From positions 41,893 through 105,892 of the forward strand of contig CAYLUS010000003.1 of NCBI GenBank assembly GCA_964386975.1: a stretch of 64,000 bases of DNA, written 5' to 3'. The notes under the pieces are model-generated. The model had not been told where the DNA came from. It saw only the letters and a list, made by a program, of their open reading frames with translations, and did no database searches. Position numbers and translations under genes: made by a program. Source of the stretch: UBA6136 sp964386975. GTDB lineage: Bacteria; Pseudomonadota; Gammaproteobacteria; Methylococcales; Methylococcaceae. This document shows positions 1 to 8,533 of the stretch, in pieces; the stretch's first letter is position 1, and the number at the start of each line of letters is the position of its first letter.

Positions 1-154
1 ACGGACTGAATTTCAGCACCAGACCCAGAACCACCAAGCCGAACAGCGTAAAAACGAACCAGTCGTAGCGGATGATATGCTGCCAGGCCTTGAACTCCTC
101 CTTAAGATTTCTGGCAATTTCCGCCCAGATTCCATGTACCAGCCTGCTACTCAT
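1..154 (-). CDS. N-terminal part of an unrecognised inner-membrane protein (cut by window edge)
   Basis: The reverse strand opens at an ATG (complement of 152-154) and stays open to base 1, giving 51 residues. The first 30 are amphipathic and charged (RLVHGIWAEIARNLKEEF). A hydrophobic stretch (FVFTLFGLVVLGLVL) then reads as one membrane segment, so this is probably a membrane-anchored protein with its body outside the window. It lies 65 bases downstream of the RND adaptor gene on the same strand, so it may be a third gene of that operon. The visible part is too short to assign a family. A TRAP-type TAXI solute-binding protein with an N-terminal anchor is one possibility, but that is a guess. 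Confidence 0.5.
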   Translation of the reverse strand, partial: MSSRLVHGIWAEIARNLKEEFKAWQHIIRYDWFVFTLFGLVVLGLVLKFSP

Positions 155-219
155 TCAACGCCTTCTCCACGATTCCAAACCAGTTACTGACCATCTTCTA
201 GTCGGAGGCAGCAAAGGTG

Positions 220-1311
220 CTACCAATCGGTTGGCACAGCTGTGATCAACTGCCCCTCTTCAAGTTCGCCCTGATTGTTGAGCACCACTTCATCTTCAGC
301 GCTCATCTCCAGGGTTATCCGCATCCCGCTCTGGGGATCTTTATCCACCCATGATGCAGAGACATAGACACCATCATCCTGCAAAATCGCGACCGGACGC
401 ATCACGACCCGCCCCGAGTCCACCTTCATGACGTTGGCAACACCGCCTTTCATGACGATGCAGGATGCAGGAAGCGTCAGGCCTCCATCCGCTGACTTGA
501 GATCAAAGCGGACCAGGCCATACGTACCCGGCATCAAGGAGATCGATCCTGGTGTCCCCTTGAGGGCATCCGGGAACTGGGGGATAACGCCACCCTTGAA
601 TTCATTGTTGACCGTGGAGGCGTTACGGGACAGTAGCTCGGCATATTCTTTTTCGCCCTCGTTAAAGACGTCCATTTCGACCCCAATGGTCCGATCGCCG
701 GCTTGGAGGGATGGCGTGATTCTCGAAATCGACAGGCGAAAGGGCCTCCCGTTGAAGCCTTCGGGACGAAAATAGGCCGGTGTTTGCAAGCGAAGCTGAG
801 ATGCCTCGGTATCGGGAACCCTTACAGTCAAGGTCACAATATCATTTCTCAGAACCGAGACGATTTCCGAGGCACCGGGAACTATCGCCGGATTGACCGC
901 GAAATCCCCGGGATTGGCGCTACGCGATGCGATCAGGCCAGTCAGCGGGGAGAGGATCGAAACAGGCGCGCTCTTCCCCCCTGAAGGGGCCACCACAGCA
1001 AGCAGTTCGTCTTTTGTCACCGCCTGCCCGACCTCCTTGGGCATACTGAGGATGCGTCCAGCGACCTCAGAGTAGATCTTGATCGAATAATAGGGCTCGA
1101 CGGTTGCCGGTTGTTCAAGATAAGGACCAAAATCGTCCTTGACCTTGGGGTGAACTGTCTTGACAGAAACGGGCCGCGAGGCCGGATCACCACTCGCTGC
1201 ATTTGCCACCTGACACAACCATAAAGTGGCCGCCATACAAAGACTCGCCCAAATGGCAGCGCAGACCACATTCTCATGAGCACGTTTTATCGGCATATCA
1301 GGATCATTCAC
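220..1311 (-). CDS. RND efflux periplasmic adaptor (HlyD/membrane fusion family)
   Basis: A 363-residue protein with a signal sequence (hydrophobic stretch CAAIWASLCMAATLWLCQ ending near ANA-AS at about residue 40). The biotinyl-lipoyl-like half-motifs follow (VEPYYSIKIYSEVAGRIL, then SPLTGLIASRSANPGDFA), then beta-barrel and membrane-proximal parts. This is the layout of adaptors that bridge an RND pump to an outer-membrane channel. The start is a GTG that overlaps the TGA of the upstream permease as GTGA (1308-1311), which argues for translational coupling. An ATG five codons later (1294-1296) is an alternative. No outer-membrane factor is encoded next to it, so it may use a channel from elsewhere, such as the one at 37380. 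The substrate cannot be told from sequence. Confidence 0.85.
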   Translation of the reverse strand: MNDPDMPIKRAHENVVCAAIWASLCMAATLWLCQVANAASGDPASRPVSVKTVHPKVKDDFGPYLEQPATVEPYYSIKIYSEVAGRILSMPKEVGQAVTKDELLAVVAPSGGKSAPVSILSPLTGLIASRSANPGDFAVNPAIVPGASEIVSVLRNDIVTLTVRVPDTEASQLRLQTPAYFRPEGFNGRPFRLSISRITPSLQAGDRTIGVEMDVFNEGEKEYAELLSRNASTVNNEFKGGVIPQFPDALKGTPGSISLMPGTYGLVRFDLKSADGGLTLPASCIVMKGGVANVMKVDSGRVVMRPVAILQDDGVYVSASWVDKDPQSGMRITLEMSAEDEVVLNNQGELEEGQLITAVPTDW

Positions 1312-4300
1312 TGAGATTGCGAGAAATGCGAGCCCTCAGTGGGGCTCTTAATGAAATACGTGTAAAGAATCGGAACCACAAACAGAGTCAGCGTGGTCGA
1401 GGAGAGAAGACCGCCGACAACGGCTCGAGTCAGAGGAATACTTGCCTCATGTCCATGGCCAACTCCGATCGCCATTGGCAGGAGGGCAAGAATCGTTGCA
1501 AGGAAAGTCATGATGATCGGACGGAATCGAACCGCGGCAGCCTGCCGGATCGCATCGATTGAGGACAGTCCCTCTCTTTTAAGACGGTTGGCATAATCAA
1601 CCATCAGAACGCCATTGTTGACGGAGATACCGACGAGAAAAACGGTCCCGATGATCGATTGTAGGTTCAGCGTCGTGCCTGTCAGCAAAAGAATCCAGAT
1701 AACACCAATGAACCCCATAGGAACACTGGTCATAATCACCAGTGGGCCCAGCCAGGATCTGAAAAGCATAACCTGGATCAAATAAACGATCAGTGTGGCA
1801 AGTCCCATTCCAGAAGCCAATGTGGCGAACGATTCGTTCATCCGCTCATACTGCCCTTTCAGCGATACGCGAAGTCCAGGCGGGGGGTCGAGTTGTTCGA
1901 TCATTTTTGTCAGGTCACCGGCCACAGCGCTCAGATCCCTTCCCTCAAGGTTCACCGAAATGTTGATCACCCTCTGGAGATCCGAATGATGGATCTCAAC
2001 CGCACCCAGACTTCTGCGGGCATGGACTAAGGTCCCAAGGTTAACGACCGTTGGCGAGGAACCCTTGACCGGCAGCGTCAGAATGTCAGGGAGAAGACGG
2101 TCAAGATCCTCGGGATATTGGACGCCAATAAAATATTGATTGCCTGACTGGGTGTCGATCCAGAAATTCTTGTCGACCGACACACTGGAGTTCAACGCAA
2201 CCACGGCCTGCGTGACCACATCCTGAGCTGAAATACCCATTTCGGCGGCCTTGATTCGATCCACTTCGAAAACCAGATAGGGCGCATCCGAACGCTGAAC
2301 CACTCTGACGTCTGCAACACCCTGGACCCTGGACACCAGGTTTTTGAGCTTGACGGCAAAGGCGCTTGCCTCCTCAGCCTTACCGCCCTCCAACTGAAGG
2401 TTGATGGGGGCGGTCGAACCCATGTTCAACGCACTGGTGATCATGCCTCCGGTATCAAAATCAAACCGCAAGTCACTAAATCGGTCCATGGCCGTCAACT
2501 GATGTCGCAGGTCCTGCGCAATTTCAAGCGAGGATGAGGTTCGATCTTCATTTAATTGAATTCGAATGGTTGCGTCCTGCTGCCCTGCATTGGCGGTGTA
2601 AGCAGATGACCAGTCCGGGGTGAGTCCAATTTCTGAAACGATCATCCCACGCGCCGATTCAGGGATGAGCGCTTTGATGGCATCCTCAACGGCCGCGATC
2701 CGTTTTTCGGCGGCAGACAGCCTCAAGTTGGAGGGGCATCTCACATGCAGGGTGATCTGCCCCGAATCCACCATGGGGAAGAACTCTTTACCGATCAGAG
2801 GGATTACGCTCAAGGAGACCAGGAACAGGGCAAGGACAAACCCCAGAACGGGCGCTTTGTGCGCAAGGCAGGCGGAAAGCGCCCTCTGATAGAGGATGTG
2901 CTGCCGGTCGATGATCTGGGTGAACCACTGCAACGGGCGCTCACTGAAACGTGCCCACAACGAAGTGACTTTGTGCAGGCAAGGGGGATTCCATGGCAGA
3001 AAGGTCACGCACATCATGGGAATGTAGGTGCGCGAAAGAAAAAAGGATGCAAGCATCGCAAAGCCGACCGCCAATGCCAGCGGCTTGAACAAAAATCCGC
3101 CCATACCCTCCATGAACGCCATGGGCGCCAGCACAATGAAGGTGGTCAGGGTTGAGACGATCACAGGCAGCAGCACCTCCCGACAGGCCTCCAGAGCCGC
3201 TTCTATCCGGCTTTTACCCATGCGGTGATTGCGGTGGTTGTTTTCAAGTTCAACGATCGCCTCATCCACCAAAGGCCCAATGGCTAATGCAAGGCCCGAC
3301 AAGGTCATCGTGTTGATGGTATTGCCAGTGAGGTAGAGACCGGTAACCGCCGTCAACATCGCCAGCGGAATCGATGTTGATGCAATCACGGTCATTTTCA
3401 CGTTCGACAGGAAGAAAAGAATCATCAAAGACACCAGCAGCGCTCCAACAACCCCCTCCATGACCATTGCATGCAAGGCCGAGCGGACCGCTGTCGTTTG
3501 ATCCATGACGAGATTGAGCAAGGTTCCCTCTGGAAGTCGCTCCTGCATGGCCTTGATCCGCGCCTTGACCCCATCAACGACCGCTAGACTGCTGGCACCG
3601 CTTTGCCGGTAAATGGGCAGATAAACTTCACTTGCCCCTGCGATTCTGACACTGGAGGTCTGAATCGCGGCTGCATCTTCGGCATGCCCAATATCCTTTA
3701 CAAGCACCGGTGGCATGACCCCAAAGCTGACCGGTAGTGCATTGAGTTCCTCGACTTTGCTGACCATCGCATTATTGTCAAGCAACAGTTGCTGCTCCCC
3801 GAAATAGGCCGTGCCTGGAGAGACCATCAAATTGCCCTTTTTGAGCGCCTGAACAATGTCCATGGGCGCCAGCCCTCTGGCGTCCATCTTGACCGGGTCA
3901 AGATAGATCATGATGCTTCGGTCCTTGCCACCCACCACCACCGGAGCAATGGTCCCAGGAACGGCGCCCAACATGTTTCGCACAGTGACCCGAGCGACAT
4001 CCTTCTGGATGGAATCATCCAGATTCTTGTTCTGCACGGTCAGAATTCCCACAGGAAGGGTCCCGGTCGCATCGAAAGGCAAGGCAACCGGTGGCAGGGT
4101 GTTGGGTGGCAGATTGGGCAGTGCCCCAAGAGCCAGGGAGTTTGTCAGCGTCAGAGCAACATTCGGATCGATATCCTCGCGGAAATAGACCTTGACCAGA
4201 CTCACTCCGGGGACCGAGCGGGACTCAACAAGACGCGCCCCGGGGGCCTGATTCACCCAGCGCTCGATACGGTTGGTAATGGTTTTTTCAATGGCACTGG

Positions 4301-4466
4301 CGGGCATTCCGGGGTAGTAAGTCATGACCTGAACGGCCGGGCTTTCGAAGACCGGAAGAATATCCACGGGAATCCGGTTGGATGACAGCAAGCCCGTGAC
4401 AACGAGCATGATCATGAATGCCGTCACCATATGCGGATTTGCAATTGCAAGCCTAACCAACCACAT
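1308..4466 (-). CDS. RND family efflux permease, non-canonical proton-relay residues
   Basis: A 1052-residue inner-membrane transporter of usual RND length: an N-terminal transmembrane helix, a large periplasmic loop, a central block of helices (about residues 335-560), a second loop, and a C-terminal helix block (about 885-1040). It resembles the AcrB/MdtB/CzcA superfamily and would export compounds using the proton gradient with the adaptor that follows it. The TM4 relay reads GPLVDEAIVELEN, with Asp401-Glu402 where AcrB has Asp-Asp. The TM10 region reads GISVNNGVLM, with Asn950 at the position of AcrB's essential Lys. This places it outside the classical HAE1 drug pumps, unlike the second permease at 34222. 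It is first in its operon, and the adaptor start overlaps its stop. Substrate unknown. Confidence 0.9.
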   Translation of the reverse strand: MWLVRLAIANPHMVTAFMIMLVVTGLLSSNRIPVDILPVFESPAVQVMTYYPGMPASAIEKTITNRIERWVNQAPGARLVESRSVPGVSLVKVYFREDIDPNVALTLTNSLALGALPNLPPNTLPPVALPFDATGTLPVGILTVQNKNLDDSIQKDVARVTVRNMLGAVPGTIAPVVVGGKDRSIMIYLDPVKMDARGLAPMDIVQALKKGNLMVSPGTAYFGEQQLLLDNNAMVSKVEELNALPVSFGVMPPVLVKDIGHAEDAAAIQTSSVRIAGASEVYLPIYRQSGASSLAVVDGVKARIKAMQERLPEGTLLNLVMDQTTAVRSALHAMVMEGVVGALLVSLMILFFLSNVKMTVIASTSIPLAMLTAVTGLYLTGNTINTMTLSGLALAIGPLVDEAIVELENNHRNHRMGKSRIEAALEACREVLLPVIVSTLTTFIVLAPMAFMEGMGGFLFKPLALAVGFAMLASFFLSRTYIPMMCVTFLPWNPPCLHKVTSLWARFSERPLQWFTQIIDRQHILYQRALSACLAHKAPVLGFVLALFLVSLSVIPLIGKEFFPMVDSGQITLHVRCPSNLRLSAAEKRIAAVEDAIKALIPESARGMIVSEIGLTPDWSSAYTANAGQQDATIRIQLNEDRTSSSLEIAQDLRHQLTAMDRFSDLRFDFDTGGMITSALNMGSTAPINLQLEGGKAEEASAFAVKLKNLVSRVQGVADVRVVQRSDAPYLVFEVDRIKAAEMGISAQDVVTQAVVALNSSVSVDKNFWIDTQSGNQYFIGVQYPEDLDRLLPDILTLPVKGSSPTVVNLGTLVHARRSLGAVEIHHSDLQRVINISVNLEGRDLSAVAGDLTKMIEQLDPPPGLRVSLKGQYERMNESFATLASGMGLATLIVYLIQVMLFRSWLGPLVIMTSVPMGFIGVIWILLLTGTTLNLQSIIGTVFLVGISVNNGVLMVDYANRLKREGLSSIDAIRQAAAVRFRPIIMTFLATILALLPMAIGVGHGHEASIPLTRAVVGGLLSSTTLTLFVVPILYTYFIKSPTEGSHFSQSQ

Positions 4467-4731
4467 AAAGAACGACCCCCCTTTTAGTCCCTAAATCCCG
4501 GAATGCAACGGGTAACGGGCGATTCACCTAGGATGCATATCATACAGCGGTGCTGCAGGCCGAGCTCACCTGGCCTTCTGGCCGGGGTTGCTATTGCTCT
4601 TGAGTGAAGCAGTTGCGGCCTACCCTGCTTATTCTTGCATTCGCACGGCGACAGGTGACCAGAGAGTCGATTACAGGCGGAGAGTGTGTTACGGTTTTAG
4701 GCCGTAAATTTTGCTTTTTCCCCTCTTTGGC
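4467..4731. other. Divergent intergenic region between RND operon and outer-membrane protein gene
   Basis: About 265 bases between the start of the RND permease (minus) and the barrel protein (plus), so it should hold both promoters. I found no convincing -35/-10 pair or long inverted repeat, and no Shine-Dalgarno sequence before the ATG at 4732. Short open frames here overlap each other on both strands and look like chance. Confidence 0.4.
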
Positions 4732-5670
4732 ATGCCTAAGCCTCAAGATTCCCTCGGAGCAGCCGAAGCCTTTATTCAAAGCCAGGTCAAGTCAGGCCAG
4801 GGCGCGACTGTCCCTGTTGCAGCTGTTATTTTTCTTTGCCTGCATGTTTCTGGGGCGGCATGGGGCGCAGATCCCGACATTCTGAATCCGGGCCCGCAAT
4901 TGCCCACCTTCCCCACCAATACGGGGACCCTTCCTCAAGGTAATGTCTATCTCGAATACACCCCCTTCAGCTATGAAGGCGGGACCCCGGGCAAGCCAGG
5001 TCAGATCGAGCACGGCCAGGGAAAATTTTACAATCAGTTCCTCGCGCATATTGGTGTGACCGATGATCTTGAAGTCCGCGCCTACGGCTCAGGACTAACG
5101 TGGAACGAAGGCAGCCCTTCCGATACATCCTTTGCACCCTTGAGCTTTTCGGGCGTTTACAAGTTCTGGGGCGAGGGCAAATTTTTCCCCGAGATGCCCG
5201 CCTTTGCCATTGAGGCATCTGTCAACACGCAATGGCTAGGGAATTCAAGCCAGAATAGCGGCACCAATCCCGGGATTCAGCTTGCCTTCTCCAAAGACAT
5301 CTGGTTCGACACCAATTTGAACATCAGCATGGGCCCGATGCGGAGTCTATCCTCGCCCACGATCAACGGCGTGACGACCGGGCAATACCATTGGGACTTC
5401 CTCTTTCAATGGGCATTACAAAGGGATCTGATTGAGAATCAACTTGCCGTATTCGCTCACGGGTATTACAACGGGACACAATCTGAATCGATTCCTCCTG
5501 AAGATGGCTCTCAGCAAAAACCGCTCATGAGCACGGGTAAAGCGGTTATCGGCGGGGGCCTCATCTGGACTGTGACCGATCGATTTTCCGTCTTCGGGCA
5601 AATCAGCGGGGGCATCAACAGCGTTTCCCCGGCGATCGTCAGTTGGTCCGGTTTTGCAGTCGCTTTCTGA
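4732..5670 (+). CDS. Exported outer-membrane beta-barrel, transporter-like (MetA-pathway type)
   Basis: A protein of 312 residues from the ATG at 4732. A reading extended upstream to a TTG at 4711 is less likely. A 26-residue polar start precedes a hydrophobic segment (VPVAAVIFLCLHVSGAAWG) and a likely cleavage site before ADPD. The mature part alternates short amphipathic strands and turns rich in Gly, Asn and aromatics (LEYTPFSYEGG, VRAYGSGLTW, FSVFGQISGG) and ends in a C-terminal Phe (SGFAVAF), as barrel proteins do. Overall it resembles the putative transporter family once named for the MetA phenol-degradation pathway. It stands alone and divergent from the RND operon. The unusually long n-region leaves the exact start uncertain. 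No substrate is evident. Confidence 0.6.
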   Translation: MPKPQDSLGAAEAFIQSQVKSGQGATVPVAAVIFLCLHVSGAAWGADPDILNPGPQLPTFPTNTGTLPQGNVYLEYTPFSYEGGTPGKPGQIEHGQGKFYNQFLAHIGVTDDLEVRAYGSGLTWNEGSPSDTSFAPLSFSGVYKFWGEGKFFPEMPAFAIEASVNTQWLGNSSQNSGTNPGIQLAFSKDIWFDTNLNISMGPMRSLSSPTINGVTTGQYHWDFLFQWALQRDLIENQLAVFAHGYYNGTQSESIPPEDGSQQKPLMSTGKAVIGGGLIWTVTDRFSVFGQISGGINSVSPAIVSWSGFAVAF

Positions 5671-5869
5671 AATCCGATCGCAAGTGAGCGAACTTTGCGA
5701 AAAGCCCCGTTGTCCCGGGCGGGGATAGCGCGGACAAAGCATGGTGGGCGATTGTTAGGTCAGTGCCTGGTGCATTGAGCCACTAACCCGTCGAAGTCAC
5801 TCAGGCCCCATGCGTTGGCTGAGGGCCGGGGAAATCCTTAACTGAAAGCAAGAGGAGGATGCCTAAAGA

Positions 5870-6160
5870 TTAATCATCATCATCTTCATCTCCGCCTTTT
5901 CCCTTGAGGCTCAGCCTCTTCCCCTCAGGCGTGTATTCCGCCTTCATCTTCCGGCGTCCCTCCCGAAACTTGACTTCATAGGTCTTGACTCCGTCCTCTG
6001 AATCCAGCTTGAAGCGGACTGCTTGGGCGCGAGGAAATTCCGCAGAAAAAGCGTCATGAACGGCTTGTGGAACCAGGCTTTGGTGAACCTCATCGTCCGC
6101 CAAAATGTCCGTGACAAAGAAACAGAACAAAAGTGAGGCCAGCAACTTTCCTTTACTCAC
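5870..6160 (-). CDS. Small exported PepSY-like protein with poly-acidic tail
   Basis: A 96-residue protein if begun at the GTG at 6158-6160, which has a GGAG Shine-Dalgarno about nine bases upstream. A longer frame from an ATG at 6199 adds 13 unlikely residues. A signal peptide (GKLLASLLFCFFVTDILA) is followed by a fold such as PHAVHDAFSAEFPRAQAVRFKL and KTYEVKFREGRRKMKAEYTPEGK, the alternation seen in PepSY-like/DUF2874 periplasmic domains that occur in protease inhibitors and sensors. The C-terminus is strongly acidic (GGDEDDDD), perhaps for metal or cation binding, which is inference. It stands alone, with intergenic DNA on both sides. Confidence 0.6.
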   Translation of the reverse strand: MSKGKLLASLLFCFFVTDILADDEVHQSLVPQAVHDAFSAEFPRAQAVRFKLDSEDGVKTYEVKFREGRRKMKAEYTPEGKRLSLKGKGGDEDDDD

Positions 6161-6625
6161 AGTAGGACTCCAAATCGAGACAATCAAACGTGTTGCCAAT
6201 TTACATCACAGCCAAGACTTGGCACAAAGGGACCAAGGGCCCATCGTCAATGGGAACCAGCCCTTCCGTATCAGTTTGAACTAAACGGACATTGGGCCAA
6301 GCCTGCAACCCGGACGCATTGGGCATAGGGTCGTTATAACGCGCTGTCACTCAAGAGTGAATCCGTACAAGCCATAATCCGGTCTTCAATAGGAAAGACG
6401 CCGGAAGCCCGAGGCAAGGTGAGAACAACGGCAAGGACGGAACTCATCTTTTTTTCACAGCCAGGCACTTAATTACGATGGCACTTGGTCCACTTAAGGG
6501 CCTTGCCGCCATCACACGTCCATGTCTTGAGTGGCGTTGTCCTGAAAATGCATGAACGAGACCGGACCATCCTGACAAGGTGAACTCGGTTACTTAATCT
6601 CGGTTGGACAGGGGCCTCCAAGCCC
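6161..6625. other. Intergenic region of 465 bases without a recognised gene
   Basis: No reading frame here shows a recognisable domain. A 33-codon minus-strand frame at 6469-6570 encodes a short Cys/Trp-containing peptide (TWTCDGGKALKWTKCH) and could be a chance frame or a gene remnant. The main structured element is the palindrome at 6347-6360, listed separately. Promoters for the minus-strand gene ending at 5870 should lie near its start, but none was obvious. Confidence 0.4.
6347..6360. repeat. 14-base perfect palindrome, possible operator
   Basis: TCACTCAAGAGTGA, with 6-base arms around AA, lies in a gene-free stretch about 190 bases upstream of the PepSY-like gene. Its size suits a dimeric regulator, but no promoter elements were identified beside it, so its role is unknown. 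Confidence 0.3.
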
Positions 6626-7435
6626 TCAAGAGGCAAGACCAGTCAGTCTTTGCATCTCTTGATCACTGAAACCCGCCTTTCGTCGCGCCTCGGTATTGAA
6701 AGGTCCCCGCACTTCCCCCTGGATAAACTGACTGATTAAACGGAAGTAGGCATCCTCTGCGCTCTCACCTGCCGCCTCAGCGGCATAGCGAAACCAATAA
6801 CTCCCAAGTGCGACATGACCAATTTCCTCGCGCAGGATCATTTCCAGGATCTCGATACTTTTCTGATCGCCAAGGCCCTTGAGCTTTTCGATCATTGCGG
6901 GTGTGACATCAAGACCCCGGGCCTCCATGAATCGGGGTACCAGGGCCATCCTCGCCAGCAAATGGGATGCGGTTTGCTCAGCCAGTTCCCAAAGCCCCCG
7001 GTGCGCAGGCAGGTCGCCGTAATCGGCACCAAGCTCATTGAGCCTGACCCGCACGGCCTTGAAATGGCGGGCTTCGTCCACGGCCACACCCAACCAGTCC
7101 CGGTAAAAAACATCCGGCAGCCCATCAAAGCGATAGGCTGCATCGAGGGCCAGCGCGATGGCGGTGAATTCGATATGGGCTACAGCGTGGAGAAATGCGA
7201 CCAAACCCGAGGGGGTATGCATGCCCCGCCTTGGCAGTTGTCGGGGTTCAACCAGAAAAGGTCGGGGGGGAAAGGCAACCTGATCGGCGGCAACGGCCGG
7301 GCGCTCCGGCTGGAACACAAAATCTGGATCTGCCAGAGCGGACTCCAGAAGATCAATACCCGCCAGCCGATCCTCGATTCGATCCGAGAGAAGACCCCGT
7401 TCGACAATGGCTTGACTTCTAGCGATGTAATCCAT
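6626..7435 (-). CDS. Ferritin-like COG2833/DUF455 family protein
   Basis: A 269-residue protein from the ATG at 7433-7435 (start MDYIARSQAIVE), preceded by AGGA. A frame starting 20 codons earlier would run through the divergent promoter region. Ferritin-like di-iron ligand motifs are visible: a Glu in VAHIEFTAIALALD, then DEARHF, then EEIGHVALG, i.e. paired E-x-x-H motifs in a four-helix bundle. The family (COG2833) is widespread in proteobacteria and lacks an agreed function. It is divergent from the PspC-domain gene, 58 bases apart. A small inverted repeat spans its start codon. The domain assignment is firm and the biochemical role is unknown. Confidence 0.75.
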   Translation of the reverse strand: MDYIARSQAIVERGLLSDRIEDRLAGIDLLESALADPDFVFQPERPAVAADQVAFPPRPFLVEPRQLPRRGMHTPSGLVAFLHAVAHIEFTAIALALDAAYRFDGLPDVFYRDWLGVAVDEARHFKAVRVRLNELGADYGDLPAHRGLWELAEQTASHLLARMALVPRFMEARGLDVTPAMIEKLKGLGDQKSIEILEMILREEIGHVALGSYWFRYAAEAAGESAEDAYFRLISQFIQGEVRGPFNTEARRKAGFSDQEMQRLTGLAS

Positions 7436-7447
7436 ACATCCTGTATG
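7433..7447. promoter_or_regulatory. Inverted repeat over the DUF455 start codon, possible operator
   Basis: CATACA-TCC-TGTATG is a perfect 6-base inverted repeat with a 3-base spacer. It covers the minus-strand ATG and lies in the 58-base divergent region shared with the PspC gene. It could be a regulator site or a start-occluding RNA hairpin. No regulator is encoded nearby. Confidence 0.25.
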
Positions 7448-7493
7448 TTGAGTGTAGATCGATCCAAACCATGCCCAACCCACAGGAGCGTGC

Positions 7494-8519
7494 ATGCAAC
7501 AACCCAGCGCTCAAGGGAGGGCAGTCAGAGGCCTCGGGCGGAAATTCCGGCGCAACACCTTGAGGAAACGTCTTGCCGGAATCTGCCAGGGAATGGAGGA
7601 TTATACGGGGGTCGATGCCCAACTGCTGCGGCTGGTGTTTCTTGGATCCATCCTGTTTGGCGGTCTCGGCGTTTTTTTGTATCTGGTGTTATGGCTGGTC
7701 ATCCCGGGCATTCAAAGAACGCCGGTTCCGCGTACCAAGGGGCCCTTAGGCCAGGCCCTCCGCAACCTCGATCAAAAAGTCAAAGCCCTGCACCGTCGCC
7801 TGGACCCCGGATTGGCACAGGAGGCCGAATCGGCGCTTGATGCCCTGAAGGTCATGAGCCTTGGACTTGATGAGGGGTCCGGATCCCCCCTCGATCCGCA
7901 TGCACTTGTCGGGGAGGCGCTGGTCCGTCTCCCACCGCTGGTCGAACAACTCGCTGCGCTTTCCGATCGCTCCGCCAACGACCCACTGGTCATGCCAGTG
8001 GCCGAGGAGCTGCGGCATTGGCAAACGCGCCTGAGCCAATCGGCCTTGCGCCTGATGGAGTCGCGCTATGCCAGAACCAGCACTGCGGAAGCTCAAAATA
8101 CGCAGCTTGCGCGCTTGGATGCGCAGTGGATAGCCGAGGATCTCCGCCTGCCTGAACGGCTGGATGCGAGTCAGGCACTGCTTGAATCCATTCGGGAAAA
8201 ACTGACGGTGCTTTTCAAGGCGATGGACAGCGACCACAGCGAAACCTTGGGGCCCAAGACCCGGTATCACATCGAGCAGATCGCGTTCACTCATGTGCCG
8301 GAGTCCTTGCGCGCCTACCGCGCCCTTCCGGGAGAGATGACAGCTACAATACCTTTGCGTAACCAGAAGACGGCGGATGAAACGCTTGAAGCTCAGCTTG
8401 ATCTTCTGGACCAGACCCTTGGAACGTACTGCCGTGATCTGTTCCAGGCCAATGCCCGAAGCCTCCTTACTCAAGGCCGGTTTCTGGATGCCAGCTTTTC
8501 CGATCGCACCCCCCCTTAG
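7494..8519 (+). CDS. PspC-domain membrane protein with long helical C-terminal extension
   Basis: A 341-residue protein. Residues about 20-75 form a PspC domain: FRRNTLRKRLAGICQGMEDYTGVD, then hydrophobic LLRLVFLGSILFGGLGVFLYLVLWLVIP. PspC proteins sit in the inner membrane and take part in envelope stress sensing in the phage-shock response. Here about 260 mostly helical, charged residues follow the membrane segment, far longer than a typical PspC (about 60-120 residues). This suggests an extra cytoplasmic or periplasmic domain that I cannot name. No pspA or pspF is adjacent. The next gene (VOC protein) starts 14 bases downstream and may be co-transcribed. Confidence 0.75.
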   Translation: MQQPSAQGRAVRGLGRKFRRNTLRKRLAGICQGMEDYTGVDAQLLRLVFLGSILFGGLGVFLYLVLWLVIPGIQRTPVPRTKGPLGQALRNLDQKVKALHRRLDPGLAQEAESALDALKVMSLGLDEGSGSPLDPHALVGEALVRLPPLVEQLAALSDRSANDPLVMPVAEELRHWQTRLSQSALRLMESRYARTSTAEAQNTQLARLDAQWIAEDLRLPERLDASQALLESIREKLTVLFKAMDSDHSETLGPKTRYHIEQIAFTHVPESLRAYRALPGEMTATIPLRNQKTADETLEAQLDLLDQTLGTYCRDLFQANARSLLTQGRFLDASFSDRTPP

Positions 8520-8533
8520 ACCCGGAGGCCATC

